NCBI GenBank assembly: GCA_030638825.1
Contig: DAOWDU010000019.1
Span: 1-33,087 of the forward strand
Length of the DNA stretch: 33,087 bases
From: a bacterium
GTDB lineage: Bacteria; Patescibacteriota; Minisyncoccia; JAHIHE01; JAGLIN01
Direction of reading: 5' to 3'
Shown: in pieces, positions 23,160 to 30,754 of the stretch
How positions within the stretch are numbered: the stretch's first letter is position 1
Layout: each line of letters begins with the position of its first letter
The notes under the pieces: model-generated
The model's input: the letters and a program-made list of their open reading frames with translations, nothing else
Database searches by the model: none
Told to the model about the DNA's origin: nothing
Position numbers and translations under genes: made by a program

Positions 23160-23236
23160 TGGAGTTCACACTTTAGTGTGTAAAAACTGTCAATTGAAAT
23201 AAAACAAGCTTTTTACAGGTTAAAACCTGAACTCCA
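23160..23236. repeat. Inverted repeat with inner hairpins (family I)
   Basis: Outer arms TGGAGTTCA and TGAACTCCA; inner CACACTTTAGTGTG and CAGGTTAAAACCTG. Second copy of the design seen at 18729-18791. It lies directly before dnaB. Confidence 0.88.
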
Positions 23237-23264
23237 AATTTTTAGAAAGACTAATTTAAATTTT

Positions 23265-24635
23265 ATGACTTCAAAAACAACAACCAATCCTGAATTCAAA
23301 ACCACCGATAAACTTCCCCCTCAAAATATTGAGGCGGAACAATCAGTTTTGGGTTCTTTAATGATAGATAAAAACGCGATTATTAAAATTGCTGATTTGG
23401 TAAATGAAGATGATTTTTATAAAAACAGCCACGGGAAAATTTATAAAACAATGCTTTATCTTTACGAACATCATGAACCGATTGATTTGTTGAGTTTGTC
23501 TAATAGGTTAAAAGAGACAGATGAAATAGAACAAATCGGCGGGAAAAGCTATTTAGCGTCTTTAGCAAACGCCGTGCCAACCGCCGCCAACATTGTTCAT
23601 TACGCAAAAATTGTCGCCAAAAAATCCGTTCTGAGAAAATTAATTGACAACGCTTCACAGATTATTAGCAGCGCTTATAACGAAACTGGGGAAATAGATA
23701 AAACATTAGACGAAGCCGAACAAAAAATATTCTCCGTTTCCCAAAAACATATTCGGCAGGATTTTACTCCCGTTAAACCAATTTTGGAAGAAGCGTTTGA
23801 CCGCATAGACGAGCTTCATAAAAATAAAGGAAAACTCCGTGGCGTTCCAACCGGTTTTGCTGATCTTGATAATATTTTAGCGGGACTGCAAAAATCAAAT
23901 TTGATAATTTTGGGCGCGCGACCAAGCGTGGGAAAATCATCTCTCGGGTTGGATTTAGTTCGACATGCGGCGACTAAAGAAAAAATACCCGTTGGAATTT
24001 TCTCGCTGGAAATGTCTAAAGAAGAAGTAATTGACCGCCTCATTTGCGCCGAAGCGAATATTGATTTATGGAAATTAAGAACTGGCAGACTGTCTGACTC
24101 TGGGGAAAATGACGATTTTTCAAAAATCGGACACGCGATGGGCGTTCTTTCCGAAGCGCCGATTTTTGTAGACGACACCGCCAATATTAATGTCATGGAA
24201 ATGAGAACAATGGCGCGGCGCTTGCAAGCTGAACACGGTTTGAAAATGCTTGTCATTGATTATTTGCAACTGATGGAAGGTCGTGGAAAAACAGACAATC
24301 GCGTCCAAGAAGTCAGCGAAATTTCGCGATCCTTAAAAGGTTTAGCAAGAGAATTGAATATTCCGATTGTTGCGCTCTCACAATTATCTCGCGGGATTGA
24401 ATCGCGAACCGATCAGAGACCAAAATTATCTGACTTGCGAGAAAGTGGATCTATTGAACAAGACGCTGATGTTGTTTTATTTATTTACAGAGAAGATAAA
24501 ACAAAAACCGATTCCGAAAATAAAAACATCGCCGAAATTATGATCGCCAAGCACAGAAACGGTCCGATTGGGAGTGTTAAGTTATATTTTAACGAACAGA
24601 CGACTAGTTTTAAGAATTTGGATAAAAATAGATAG
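23265..24635 (+). CDS. dnaB: Replicative DNA helicase DnaB
   Basis: Hexameric 5'-3' helicase of the replication fork. Seen: N-terminal domain with PPQNIEAEQSVLGSLMID (18-35), a linker helix, RecA-like domain with PTGFADLDNILAGLQ, Walker A GARPSVGKSS (217-226), EMSKEEVIDRL, Walker B LVIDYLQLM, SRSLKGLARELNIPIVALSQLSRG, and LSDLRESGSIEQDADVV. At 456 aa it is normal and has no intein, although dnaB is a frequent intein host. No SD before ATG 23265. recR follows after a REP element. Confidence 0.98.
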   Translation: MTSKTTTNPEFKTTDKLPPQNIEAEQSVLGSLMIDKNAIIKIADLVNEDDFYKNSHGKIYKTMLYLYEHHEPIDLLSLSNRLKETDEIEQIGGKSYLASLANAVPTAANIVHYAKIVAKKSVLRKLIDNASQIISSAYNETGEIDKTLDEAEQKIFSVSQKHIRQDFTPVKPILEEAFDRIDELHKNKGKLRGVPTGFADLDNILAGLQKSNLIILGARPSVGKSSLGLDLVRHAATKEKIPVGIFSLEMSKEEVIDRLICAEANIDLWKLRTGRLSDSGENDDFSKIGHAMGVLSEAPIFVDDTANINVMEMRTMARRLQAEHGLKMLVIDYLQLMEGRGKTDNRVQEVSEISRSLKGLARELNIPIVALSQLSRGIESRTDQRPKLSDLRESGSIEQDADVVLFIYREDKTKTDSENKNIAEIMIAKHRNGPIGSVKLYFNEQTTSFKNLDKNR

Positions 24636-24640
24636 CTTGA

Positions 24641-24696
24641 CTGTCATTGCGTCATTCCACTACGCTATCGCTTCGTTCCATTCCTCGCAATGACAG
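24641..24696. repeat. Short derivative of the family H element
   Basis: CTGTCATTGC joins directly to GTCATTCCACTACGCTATCG and runs to CGCAATGACAG, identical to the two ends of the 141-bp copy with the middle missing. It lies between dnaB and recR, and its start codons create the false N-terminal extension of recR in the track. Confidence 0.93.
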
Positions 24697-24724
24697 TAAT
24701 TTTTATAAACTTTTAACTTCTCTC

Positions 24725-25321
24725 ATGTATCCCCGCTCCATAGAAAACCTAATTACCGAGTTTTCCAAACTTCCAGGAATCGGACCGCGGACCGCGGCTC
24801 GGTTCGCTTTTAATTTATTGAGAAAACCTGAAAACGATTTGCGATTATTAAGCGAGGCAATTATAAAATTAAAGAAGGAAACTAAGATTTGCAAAAACTG
24901 TTTCAATATTTCTGAAAATGATTTATGTGAATTTTGTTCAAATATTAAAAGGGATAGATCTTTAGTTTGTATCGTTGAGGAAGCAATCAATATTCCAGCA
25001 ATTGAAAACACAAAACGATTCAACGGACTGTATCATGTTTTAGGCGGAGTTATCAAGCCAAGCGACGGAGTTAGCCCCGCTGATTTAAAAATAAAAGAAC
25101 TTGAAGAAAGAGTAAAAGGCAATGGCATCAAAGAAATTATTATTGCCACCAATCCGAATACAGAAGGAGAAACTACTGCTTTGTGTTTAGTTAGACTATT
25201 AAAATCTTACGACCTAAAAATCACCCGCCTCGCCCGCGGAATGTCAACCGGCAGTGATTTGGAATACGCCGATGAAATGACAATCAGCAGTGCGCTGGCG
25301 GGGAGAAGAGAATACAAATAA
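24725..25321 (+). CDS. recR: Recombination mediator RecR
   Basis: Works with RecO to load RecA on gaps. The start is reset to ATG 24725 (MYPRSIENLI): the 26 extra residues in the track are translated from the REP element and are not family-like. Seen: HhH region LPGIGPRTAARFAFNLL, zinc finger C56-x2-C59...C68-x2-C71, Toprim start CIVEEAINIPAIENT, and GLYHVLGGVIKPSDGVSPADL. Ends ALAGRREYK at 198 aa, as expected. recO is also in this window; recF is not. Confidence 0.96.
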   Translation: MYPRSIENLITEFSKLPGIGPRTAARFAFNLLRKPENDLRLLSEAIIKLKKETKICKNCFNISENDLCEFCSNIKRDRSLVCIVEEAINIPAIENTKRFNGLYHVLGGVIKPSDGVSPADLKIKELEERVKGNGIKEIIIATNPNTEGETTALCLVRLLKSYDLKITRLARGMSTGSDLEYADEMTISSALAGRREYK

Positions 25322-25501
25322 GTTTTTGAAATACTTTCTTGTATTCCAATAGCCTAATTCATTTTCTACACTAAATACGAAACAAATTGATTTAAATTTT
25401 CAATTTCTAATTTTCAATTTTCAATCAATTTCCAATAATCAATTCACAATGATTTTTCTATTTTTAGAAATTGAAAATTGAAAATTATTTTTACTAAGCA
25501 C

Positions 25502-25533
25502 AAAAAAAGACCTCTTAACAAAAGGCCTTTTTT
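25502..25533 (-). terminator. rplU terminator
   Basis: Minus strand: AAAAGGCCTTTT, GTT, AAGAGGTC then TTTTTTT; 8-bp stem with two G-U pairs. The plus-strand RNA would have two mismatches, so it fits rplU better than recR. Confidence 0.75.
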
Positions 25534-25551
25534 AGAAAGTTAGAACACAAA

Positions 25552-25863
25552 TTACACACCTAATATTTCTACTTCCGTAAAATATTGCCGATGTCCCGCT
25601 CTGCGATTATATCTTTTCTTCGCTTTATGTTTAACAACTTCAACTTTTTTCGCTCTCGCTTGTTTCAGAATTATTGCTTCAACTTTAGCGTCTTTAATCA
25701 TCGGCTCGCCGATTTTTACATCTTTACCATCTTCTGAAGAAACAAGAAGCACTTCATCAAAAACAATTTTCGCGCCTTCTTCGCCTTCAATTTTTTCAAT
25801 TTTTAATTTATCCTTCGGAGAAACCTTATACTGCTTCCCGCCTGTTTTTATAACTGCGATCAT
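25552..25863 (-). CDS. rplU: Ribosomal protein bL21
   Basis: 50S subunit protein. Seen: MIAVIKTGGKQYKV start, the central KIVFDEVLLVSSEDGKDVKIGEP, and KKRYNRRAGHRQYFTEVEI, the L21 C-terminal signature. At 103 aa it is normal. rpmA (bL27), the usual next gene, does not follow. No SD; the ATG follows a (AAAT)n tract. A long non-coding stretch with a candidate promoter at 26312-26340 lies upstream on the same strand and may be its leader. Confidence 0.97.
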   Translation of the reverse strand: MIAVIKTGGKQYKVSPKDKLKIEKIEGEEGAKIVFDEVLLVSSEDGKDVKIGEPMIKDAKVEAIILKQARAKKVEVVKHKAKKRYNRRAGHRQYFTEVEILGV

Positions 25864-26311
25864 AATTATTTATTTATTTATTTATTTATATTTAAAAAAG
25901 TTTTAAGAAAATTGGGAGCCAGCTTTGATTTTTCACCTCCTCAACTGGCCTTTTTTGTTCTTGCGTGGGCAAGCAAAGCACTAAGTAAAAACTTAGCGTT
26001 CGTTGCCATGTGCGTTCATGCTGTTCTGTCCATAAGCGAACGCTCCATGATTTTCACCTCCTCCTTGTCATAGTAATTGTTGCGGTTCTGTAGAAAAGCA
26101 GAATCTACTCACCGAGTACTTAAGCAAAGAAAGAAATCTTCTAAAGTTGCTGACCAAACATCAAGATTTCAACTTGCTTCAAAAGTTTCTCTTCTGCCAA
26201 GCAAACAATTCCACTTAAACTTGTTACATCTAAGCATCTGCTCACTGCTTGTTGGATGGCCGATGTTCCCTATTTGTGGTCAATTATCATGACTATTGTC
26301 ATAACAACACA
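25864..26311 (-). ncRNA. Candidate structured leader or non-coding RNA upstream of rplU
   Basis: No convincing gene in this gap. On the minus strand a promoter (26312-26340) is followed by many small hairpins: ATGAC/GTCAT (about 26289-26302), AAGCA/TGCTT, TACTC/GAGTA (26106-26118), AGCGTTCG/CGAACGCT (25995-26002 with 26037-26044), CTAAG/CTTAG, and CTTGC/GCAAG. GAGGAGGTGAAAA(A)TCA, a strong SD-like motif, occurs twice, 105 nt apart (about 25927 and 26048). The upstream one precedes a 10-codon ORF (MERSLMDRTA). It does not show tmRNA, RNase P or SRP RNA hallmarks. It could be an L21 autoregulatory leader or an independent RNA. Confidence 0.4.
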
Positions 26312-26340
26312 ATCCTACCAGTCAATCAGCTTTCTGTCAA
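26312..26340 (-). promoter_or_regulatory. Promoter upstream of the rplU leader region
   Basis: Minus strand: perfect -35 TTGACA (26335-26340), 17-bp spacer, -10 TAGGAT (26312-26317). Confidence 0.6.
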
Positions 26341-26356
26341 ATAAAAATATCCGTTG

Positions 26357-26448
26357 TCGTAGGGGCTGACCTGTGTGTCAGCCCTGAATATGCGATAAAT
26401 TATATTTCGTCCCGTATTCAGGGCAGACACACAGGTCTGCCCCTACGA
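26357..26448. repeat. 92-bp inverted-repeat element (family J)
   Basis: Left TCGTAGGGGCTGACCTGTGT and right ACACAGGTCTGCCCCTACGA pair along about 34 bp with few mismatches. The element abuts the stop codon of the WecA-like gene (26449-26451), so it probably fixed that gene's C-terminus. The end GTAGGGGC is shared with family B. Confidence 0.9.
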
Positions 26449-27489
26449 CTACGACGATGTCCGCGAAACCCTTGTTAAGATAAAATAGAAAAGAACAAAC
26501 AAAATCATCAAAGAAAATATTTTATTTATATCTTGAAAAACAATCGCTGAAATGCCAAAAGATAAACAGATTAAATAAATAAATAAAACGACTTTCCTTT
26601 GCGACCAGCCTTGTTCTAAAAGCTTATAATGCAAATGACGCATATCGCCTTTAAACGGCGATTCTCCTGCTTTTATTCTTTGGACAATTACCCAGCCTGC
26701 GTCTAAAATTGGAAATCCCATTATTAATAAAACGGTAGCAATTTTCCCGCCAGAGAAAATTGCGAGAACAGCAAGTATAAATCCCAAAAACATTGATCCC
26801 GTCGTTCCCATAAAAATTTTAGCGGGATGAAAATTATAAAACAAAAATCCTAGAACTGCTCCAGCGACTGCTATGGAAATTATCCCAAGCGGCGGCTGGT
26901 TTACTAAATTGGAAATGCTTAAAAAAAATAAAGTCATCGCCCCAATAAATCCCACTCCTCCTGCTAATCCATCTAATCCATCCAGCCAGTTCATTACATT
27001 CATAAATCCGATTATCCAAAATAAAATAAATAGCGAACCGAGAACTGAATATTGAATATTGAATATTGAATATTGAATTTGATCTAATCTGAATTCTGGT
27101 CCACCAAATGGATTGGCGATATAATCAACGCTTAGACCTGTGTAGATCATTATTAGAACTACTGCTATTTGTCCGAGTAATTGTTTCTTCCAGGATAGAC
27201 TTTTTAAATCATCGCAAATGCCAAAAAATAAAATTACCACGCAAGAAATAATTACTCCCCATTTTAAATTATCAAAAAATAGATCTCCGCTTAAAAACAT
27301 TGCCAATAAAAAAGAAACAATTATCGCCACCCCGCCAAATCTAGCAATATTTTTCTGATGAATTTTATTTTCTTTTATTTTATCGTATAGTTTATATTTT
27401 CTACTAAACAAAATAAGCGTCTTAGTGAAGATAAGGCTGGAGATTAGAGCGATAAGGAATGGTTTTAGATATAGAATTATACTTGACAT
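26449..27489 (-). CDS. WecA/TagO-like undecaprenyl-phosphate GlcNAc-1-phosphate transferase
   Basis: Multi-pass membrane enzyme starting lipid-linked glycan synthesis from UDP-sugar. ATG 27489 is used; the track start (27519) is a TTG with no support. Seen: about 10-11 membrane helices, NIARFGGVAI, GICDDLKSL (D93, D94), NVMNWLDGLDGLAGG (167-178), GTTGSMFLGF, and GDMRHLHYKLLEQGWSQR (HLHYKL 285-290). The H-L-H-x-x-L motif with the C-terminal helices favours WecA/TagO over MraY. A 7-bp tandem tract in frame encodes QIQYSIFNIQYSV (about 137-149), in a loop before a membrane helix. The C-terminus ends at a repeat. Confidence 0.88.
   Translation of the reverse strand: MSSIILYLKPFLIALISSLIFTKTLILFSRKYKLYDKIKENKIHQKNIARFGGVAIIVSFLLAMFLSGDLFFDNLKWGVIISCVVILFFGICDDLKSLSWKKQLLGQIAVVLIMIYTGLSVDYIANPFGGPEFRLDQIQYSIFNIQYSVLGSLFILFWIIGFMNVMNWLDGLDGLAGGVGFIGAMTLFFLSISNLVNQPPLGIISIAVAGAVLGFLFYNFHPAKIFMGTTGSMFLGFILAVLAIFSGGKIATVLLIMGFPILDAGWVIVQRIKAGESPFKGDMRHLHYKLLEQGWSQRKVVLFIYLICLSFGISAIVFQDINKIFSLMILFVLFYFILTRVSRTSS
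27046..27079. repeat. Heptamer tract (GAATATT)n inside the WecA-like gene
   Basis: About four and a half tandem GAATATT units. The unit is 7 bp, so loss or gain of one copy shifts the frame; three copies (21 bp) restore it. Confidence 0.85.
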
Positions 27490-27510
27490 TATTTTTTGGT
27501 TTGGTAAGAT
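27483..27510 (+). promoter_or_regulatory. Promoter of the 105-aa gene, overlapping the WecA-like start
   Basis: TTGACA (27483-27488), 16-bp spacer, TAAGAT (27505-27510). The -35 lies across the first codons of the divergent gene (ATG complement 27487-27489), as at grpE. Confidence 0.65.
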
Positions 27511-27539
27511 AATAAACAAGTAAAGGAGGGATGCTTATA

Positions 27540-27857
27540 ATGAAAACAGAGATTGGTCCAATAACAATAAATGATTTTATTACTCTTGCATGGGATAAAG
27601 TGAAACACATATATCCTCAAAAAACAAAGTATTTGGTAATTAAAATTATTAAAGCTCTTCATAAAAAACCTCAGCAAACAACACAACAATTGTGCGACTC
27701 AATAGGAACAGATGATGATTTGCTGGTTGTGAATATTATAACAGAGCTTCAAACAATAAAATTTGTAAAACATGATAGATATACTCTTGTAAAACTGGAA
27801 GGATACACATTTCCAAAAGAAGTAGGGGTATATTCTATTAATGGTTCAATGTCTTAG
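27540..27857 (+). CDS. 105-aa probable winged-helix protein
   Basis: The start is moved to ATG 27540: the SD AAAGGAGGG ends at 27530, leaving 9 nt, whereas the track ATG 27531 directly follows the SD. After about 28 residues the segment KYLVIKIIKALHKKPQQTTQQLCDSIG then LLVVNIITELQTIKFVKHDRYTLVKLEGY fits helix, helix-turn-helix and a beta wing, as in small winged-helix regulators (inferred from pattern only). No membrane segment. It has its own promoter, divergent from the WecA-like gene, so it may regulate that neighbour or itself. Confidence 0.7.
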   Translation: MKTEIGPITINDFITLAWDKVKHIYPQKTKYLVIKIIKALHKKPQQTTQQLCDSIGTDDDLLVVNIITELQTIKFVKHDRYTLVKLEGYTFPKEVGVYSINGSMS

Positions 27858-27950
27858 ACTTGAACTATTTTTTTATTGAAAATTTAAACATTGAAAATTT
27901 AATGAAAATTAGAAATTAGAAATTGAAAATTATACTTATGTGAGACTTTC

Positions 27951-27976
27951 TGGATTCCCGTCTTCACGGGAATGAC
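27951..27976. repeat. REP-like hairpin
   Basis: TGGATTCCCGT, CTTC, ACGGGAATGAC: the widespread CCCGTCTTCACGGG form. Between the 105-aa gene and the GT2 gene. Confidence 0.85.
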
Positions 27977-28001
27977 AAGTTTAATATTTAATATTCAATA
28001 T

Positions 28002-29555
28002 TTATTTTCTAACCTTCTCCGTTACCCAAAACTCCATATATTTCCCAAATAACATTCTCGTCTGCGCGTCAATCATTGGGAGAGCGCCGAGAGGGATGGC
28101 AACCATTGGAGCTAAGACCCATTGGAAAACCATTATTACTTTTTTAAAGGAACTAATTTTATGGGGAGGAGGTGGAAGCAAAAATAAAGACAGAAACATA
28201 GAGACAATCAATCCGAACATTGCGAAGGTCATTAGGTATCCCAAAACTTTTGGAAGGTTTAACGCTAGAACAGTTTGGTTAAATAAATCCCCGCCGAACC
28301 AAAGCGGAAGCCAACCGAAAAGGGCGATGATAATTGGCGTAACTCCCCAGGAAATTCTGCCCATTAATTCTTCCCAAGCCTTGCTTATTTTTTTTCTCAG
28401 CGGTATTTTTCTATCTTTCAAAAACGCCCGATAAATAATAGGCACATTTTCAATCCCCCACGCCCAGCGTCTTTGCTGCTTGTATTGGTTAATTACGGTT
28501 TTCAAATAAGTATCAGCAAGAACAGCGTCAAGAGAAACAGTGAGGAAAATAGGCTCTACAAAATAATCGCCGTGATACAAAACATAACATTTCCAAAAAA
28601 TGATAGAATCATCAGAAATCATATCTCTTGGCCAGTAATTGACATCAACAAGAGTTTTGAAGCTCATTGAATGACTTGAAAAAGTTACCATTTTATTATA
28701 GCGAACGCTCTGCATAATCTGCCAAAAAGAAGAGCTCGTCATTATAACTCTCACGATGCTGTTCGTCTGCCAGATATTATTATTATACAAAGGCAACGGC
28801 TGATAACTGCATTGCAGTCTTTTCGGATTTGTCATAAATTGATACGCGAGACAGGAAAAATATTTGTAATGCGCGCAGGTGTCACTGTCAAAAGTAGAGA
28901 CGATTACATTTTCATATTTTATGCCTTTCTCATCCAAAAATATTCTCGCTTCTTCCGCCGCCCAGCTGGCATTCGCGCCTTTAACTTTTGCTTCGCCCGC
29001 AATTCCGTCTGGATGAAGAGTTGTTAGATAGCCAAAAAATTTATCTTTATATTTCTCTTCAAGTATTTTAGCTCTTTCTAAAGCCCCCTCGCCCGCCCTT
29101 TCTTCAAACGCTGCGACAATAATCATTCTGTCTTTTGGATAATCAGAATTTAAAATTGAATCAAGTGTCGTTTCTAAAACTTCTATTCCTTCTTGATAGG
29201 TTGGAATTATTACAAGATGATAAATTGTCTTTAGAGGTTCAACCTCCACGCTGGAGGTTGAACCTCTTTGTTTATCCTCTAATCTTTCACATTTCCCAAT
29301 CCAGTCTATTTTCTCCCAGATCTTTATTCTCCGATAGCCAAATATTACAAAGACAGTGATATAAAAAACTTTCACCATCCAGTATAAATCAAAGATGATG
29401 ATAAAAATAGCTATTGCGATTGGCGCTTTAAAGGCAAGATAAAAACTGCCAATCAAAAAAGACCAAGTCAAAATCCCCGGCAGCATTTCTATGCTTCTCT
29501 GAATATAATAGTCTTTTCTATTTTTTGGTTTTGAAATTGGAAAGTCAAATGACAT
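28002..29555 (-). CDS. Membrane GT2-family glycosyltransferase (cellulose/hyaluronan-synthase-like)
   Basis: ATG 29555 is chosen because the track start 29576 is TTG; length 517 aa. Two N-terminal membrane helices (about 26-72), a GT-A domain with LVIIPTYQEG (115-123), the metal-binding TFDSDT (DSD 223-225), SDDSIIF (314-320), and the QQRRW motif (360-364) of processive GT2 enzymes, then three or four C-terminal helices. It probably makes or exports a surface polysaccharide from a nucleotide sugar, which suits the lipid-carrier transferase gene nearby. A palindrome is read in frame as QRGSTSSVEVEPL (about 96-108), just before the GT-A core. Promoter possible (TTGGAC, 18 bp, TATTAT). Confidence 0.85.
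   Translation of the reverse strand: MSFDFPISKPKNRKDYYIQRSIEMLPGILTWSFLIGSFYLAFKAPIAIAIFIIIFDLYWMVKVFYITVFVIFGYRRIKIWEKIDWIGKCERLEDKQRGSTSSVEVEPLKTIYHLVIIPTYQEGIEVLETTLDSILNSDYPKDRMIIVAAFEERAGEGALERAKILEEKYKDKFFGYLTTLHPDGIAGEAKVKGANASWAAEEARIFLDEKGIKYENVIVSTFDSDTCAHYKYFSCLAYQFMTNPKRLQCSYQPLPLYNNNIWQTNSIVRVIMTSSSFWQIMQSVRYNKMVTFSSHSMSFKTLVDVNYWPRDMISDDSIIFWKCYVLYHGDYFVEPIFLTVSLDAVLADTYLKTVINQYKQQRRWAWGIENVPIIYRAFLKDRKIPLRKKISKAWEELMGRISWGVTPIIIALFGWLPLWFGGDLFNQTVLALNLPKVLGYLMTFAMFGLIVSMFLSLFLLPPPPHKISSFKKVIMVFQWVLAPMVAIPLGALPMIDAQTRMLFGKYMEFWVTEKVRK
29233..29267. repeat. In-frame palindrome (family E) inside the GT2 gene
   Basis: AGAGGTTCAACCTCCA, CGC, TGGAGGTTGAACCTCT: perfect 16-bp arms, read in frame. 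Single copy in the window. Confidence 0.92.
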
Positions 29556-29621
29556 TGTTGAAATTAAAACTATCAATAACTATTTCTATAATACAAAACA
29601 TTCGCTCTTTTGTCCAAAAAA

Positions 29622-29656
29622 ATAACACGGCCGTTTTTTTGATTCGCCGTGTCTTT
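29622..29656. terminator. Terminator of the 74-aa gene, possibly two-way
   Basis: ACACGGC (29625-29631) and GCCGTGT (29646-29652) pair around a 14-nt loop. On the minus strand a T-run (TTATTTTTTT) follows; on the plus strand CTTTTTAC. Confidence 0.75.
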
Positions 29657-29665
29657 TTACTTTAT

Positions 29666-29890
29666 TTACTTAGTCAGAAGTACAACAATACTAACAAGAC
29701 AAAGTGCCAGAATTGCTGATATAACAAATCCCCAAAAGAGTTGTATTACCATTATCTCACCAATAAGCACACCTATTAGTAAAATAAAAATGACTGAGAA
29801 AATTCCAAAAGAGTGTTCAGTCAAAAAATTTCTTTTGGAAGACTTCTCCAATACTGTATTGCCAGAACTGCCTAAAATTACATCCTCCAT
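29666..29890 (-). CDS. 74-aa two-helix membrane protein
   Basis: Not recognised. AGGAGG lies 10 nt before ATG 29890. A soluble N-terminus (MEDVILGSSGNTVLEKSSKR) of about 27 residues is followed by two hydrophobic helices (about 28-47 and 51-72). A promoter can be read inside the 3' end of recO (TTGATT, 17 bp, TATGGT at 29913-29941), so it could be made alone or with ileS-recO. It ends with its own terminator. Confidence 0.7.
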   Translation of the reverse strand: MEDVILGSSGNTVLEKSSKRNFLTEHSFGIFSVIFILLIGVLIGEIMVIQLFWGFVISAILALCLVSIVVLLTK

Positions 29891-29912
29891 TTATTATATA
29901 CCTCCTATCCTC

Positions 29913-29941
29913 ACCATACTACATCCCTCTCAAAAAATCAA
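29913..29941 (-). promoter_or_regulatory. Candidate promoter of the 74-aa gene inside recO
   Basis: Minus strand: TTGATT (29936-29941), 17-bp spacer, TATGGT (29913-29918). Moderate match. Confidence 0.4.
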
Positions 29942-30746
29942 CCCCTTTAATTTTCCTCTCCACATTAAACTCAATAAACCTATTCATCAAAAAAACACTA
30001 TCCAAAACTAATTTCTCTTCAACTTTTAATTTGCCGATAATTTCAAAACATTTATTTAAATGCGAATTATATTCTCTTAGATCCCCGCCTTTGAATTGAA
30101 AGAGACGGAGGAGTTTAATCGCGTTGTCGCTAATTAAAGCACGAGAAGCTGAGCGTCCTATAGGACGCTCAGCTTCTTTTTGCAAAATACATTCTTGCCC
30201 CACAATTCCACCCATAGAAAAACTAAAATGATTTTTTCCAGCTTTTATCGGCTTCCCGCACAAAACGCATTTATTCAGTTCTGGCGAAAAACCAGTTAGA
30301 TTTAAAAGGTTTATTTGGAAAAGTAAGGTAGTCATTGCAATCGCCGTAGGAACGAGGCACTGCCTCGTTCCTACATCCAAAAACAACAAGACTTCTTTTA
30401 ATAAACAAAAAACTCTCTCATCTTGGTGCCCTTCAATTGTCATTCTATCAACAAGTTCTAAAATATAATAACCGCCAAAAGAAAATTCTAAATTATTTCT
30501 CAAATTTGAAAAACTATTAATTGTTAAACTGCTTGTTATCGTATCTATATTTTTCCCATGCGCCAAAATCAATTCCGTATCCAAAAAAAGCTCAAGATGC
30601 CCCTTGAGCTTTCCTTTTGCTTTTCTCGCGCTCCTCGCCACCGCTTCAACCTTCCCATAATCTTTTGTCCAAATATCCAAAATCAAACTAGCCTCCAAAA
30701 AATTATTCCGCTTGATGATTATTCCCTCGGTTTTGTATGTGGACAT
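29919..30746 (-). CDS. recO: DNA repair protein RecO
   Basis: Anneals DNA and, with RecR, loads RecA. Seen: OB-fold start MSTYKTEGIIIKRNNFLEASLIL, DYGKVEAVARSARK, the helical core GGYYILELVDRMT, a cysteine cluster CVLCGKP with a later C186, and SDNAIKLLRLFQ. At 275 aa it is longer than many RecO (240-250). The surplus is explained by two in-frame palindromes: DVGTRQCLVPTA (124-135) and KEAERPIGRSASRAL (190-204). The first falls in the helical domain, the second just after the zinc site. It starts 8 nt after ileS, so one operon. Confidence 0.93.
   Translation of the reverse strand: MSTYKTEGIIIKRNNFLEASLILDIWTKDYGKVEAVARSARKAKGKLKGHLELFLDTELILAHGKNIDTITSSLTINSFSNLRNNLEFSFGGYYILELVDRMTIEGHQDERVFCLLKEVLLFLDVGTRQCLVPTAIAMTTLLFQINLLNLTGFSPELNKCVLCGKPIKAGKNHFSFSMGGIVGQECILQKEAERPIGRSASRALISDNAIKLLRLFQFKGGDLREYNSHLNKCFEIIGKLKVEEKLVLDSVFLMNRFIEFNVERKIKGVDFLRGM
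30144..30177. repeat. In-frame palindrome (family D) inside recO
   Basis: AGAAGCTGAGCGTCC, TATA, GGACGCTCAGCTTCT: perfect 15-bp arms, read as EAERPIGRSAS. Same design as the cysS copy (22443-22476), read in a different phase. Both stem differences are compensated. Confidence 0.92.
30346..30374. repeat. In-frame palindrome (family A) inside recO
   Basis: GTAGGAACGAGGCA, C, TGCCTCGTTCCTAC: perfect 14-bp arms, read as VGTRQCLVPT. Confidence 0.93.
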
Positions 30747-30754
30747 AAAATTTA

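Noticed and set aside
24647-24724. N-terminal 26 residues of the recR ORF
   Set aside because: Translated from the REP element; family RecR begins at MYPRSIENLI.
26077-26292. 71-aa plus-strand ORF in the gap upstream of rplU
   Set aside because: No SD or promoter on that strand, odd composition, and the signals (promoter, SD-like motifs) point to the minus strand.
25864-26340. tmRNA, RNase P RNA, SRP RNA or 6S RNA
   Set aside because: No tag-peptide end (ALAA-stop), no GAGGAAAGTCC-type RNase P core, no SRP loop motif, and no single long 6S-type helix could be seen.
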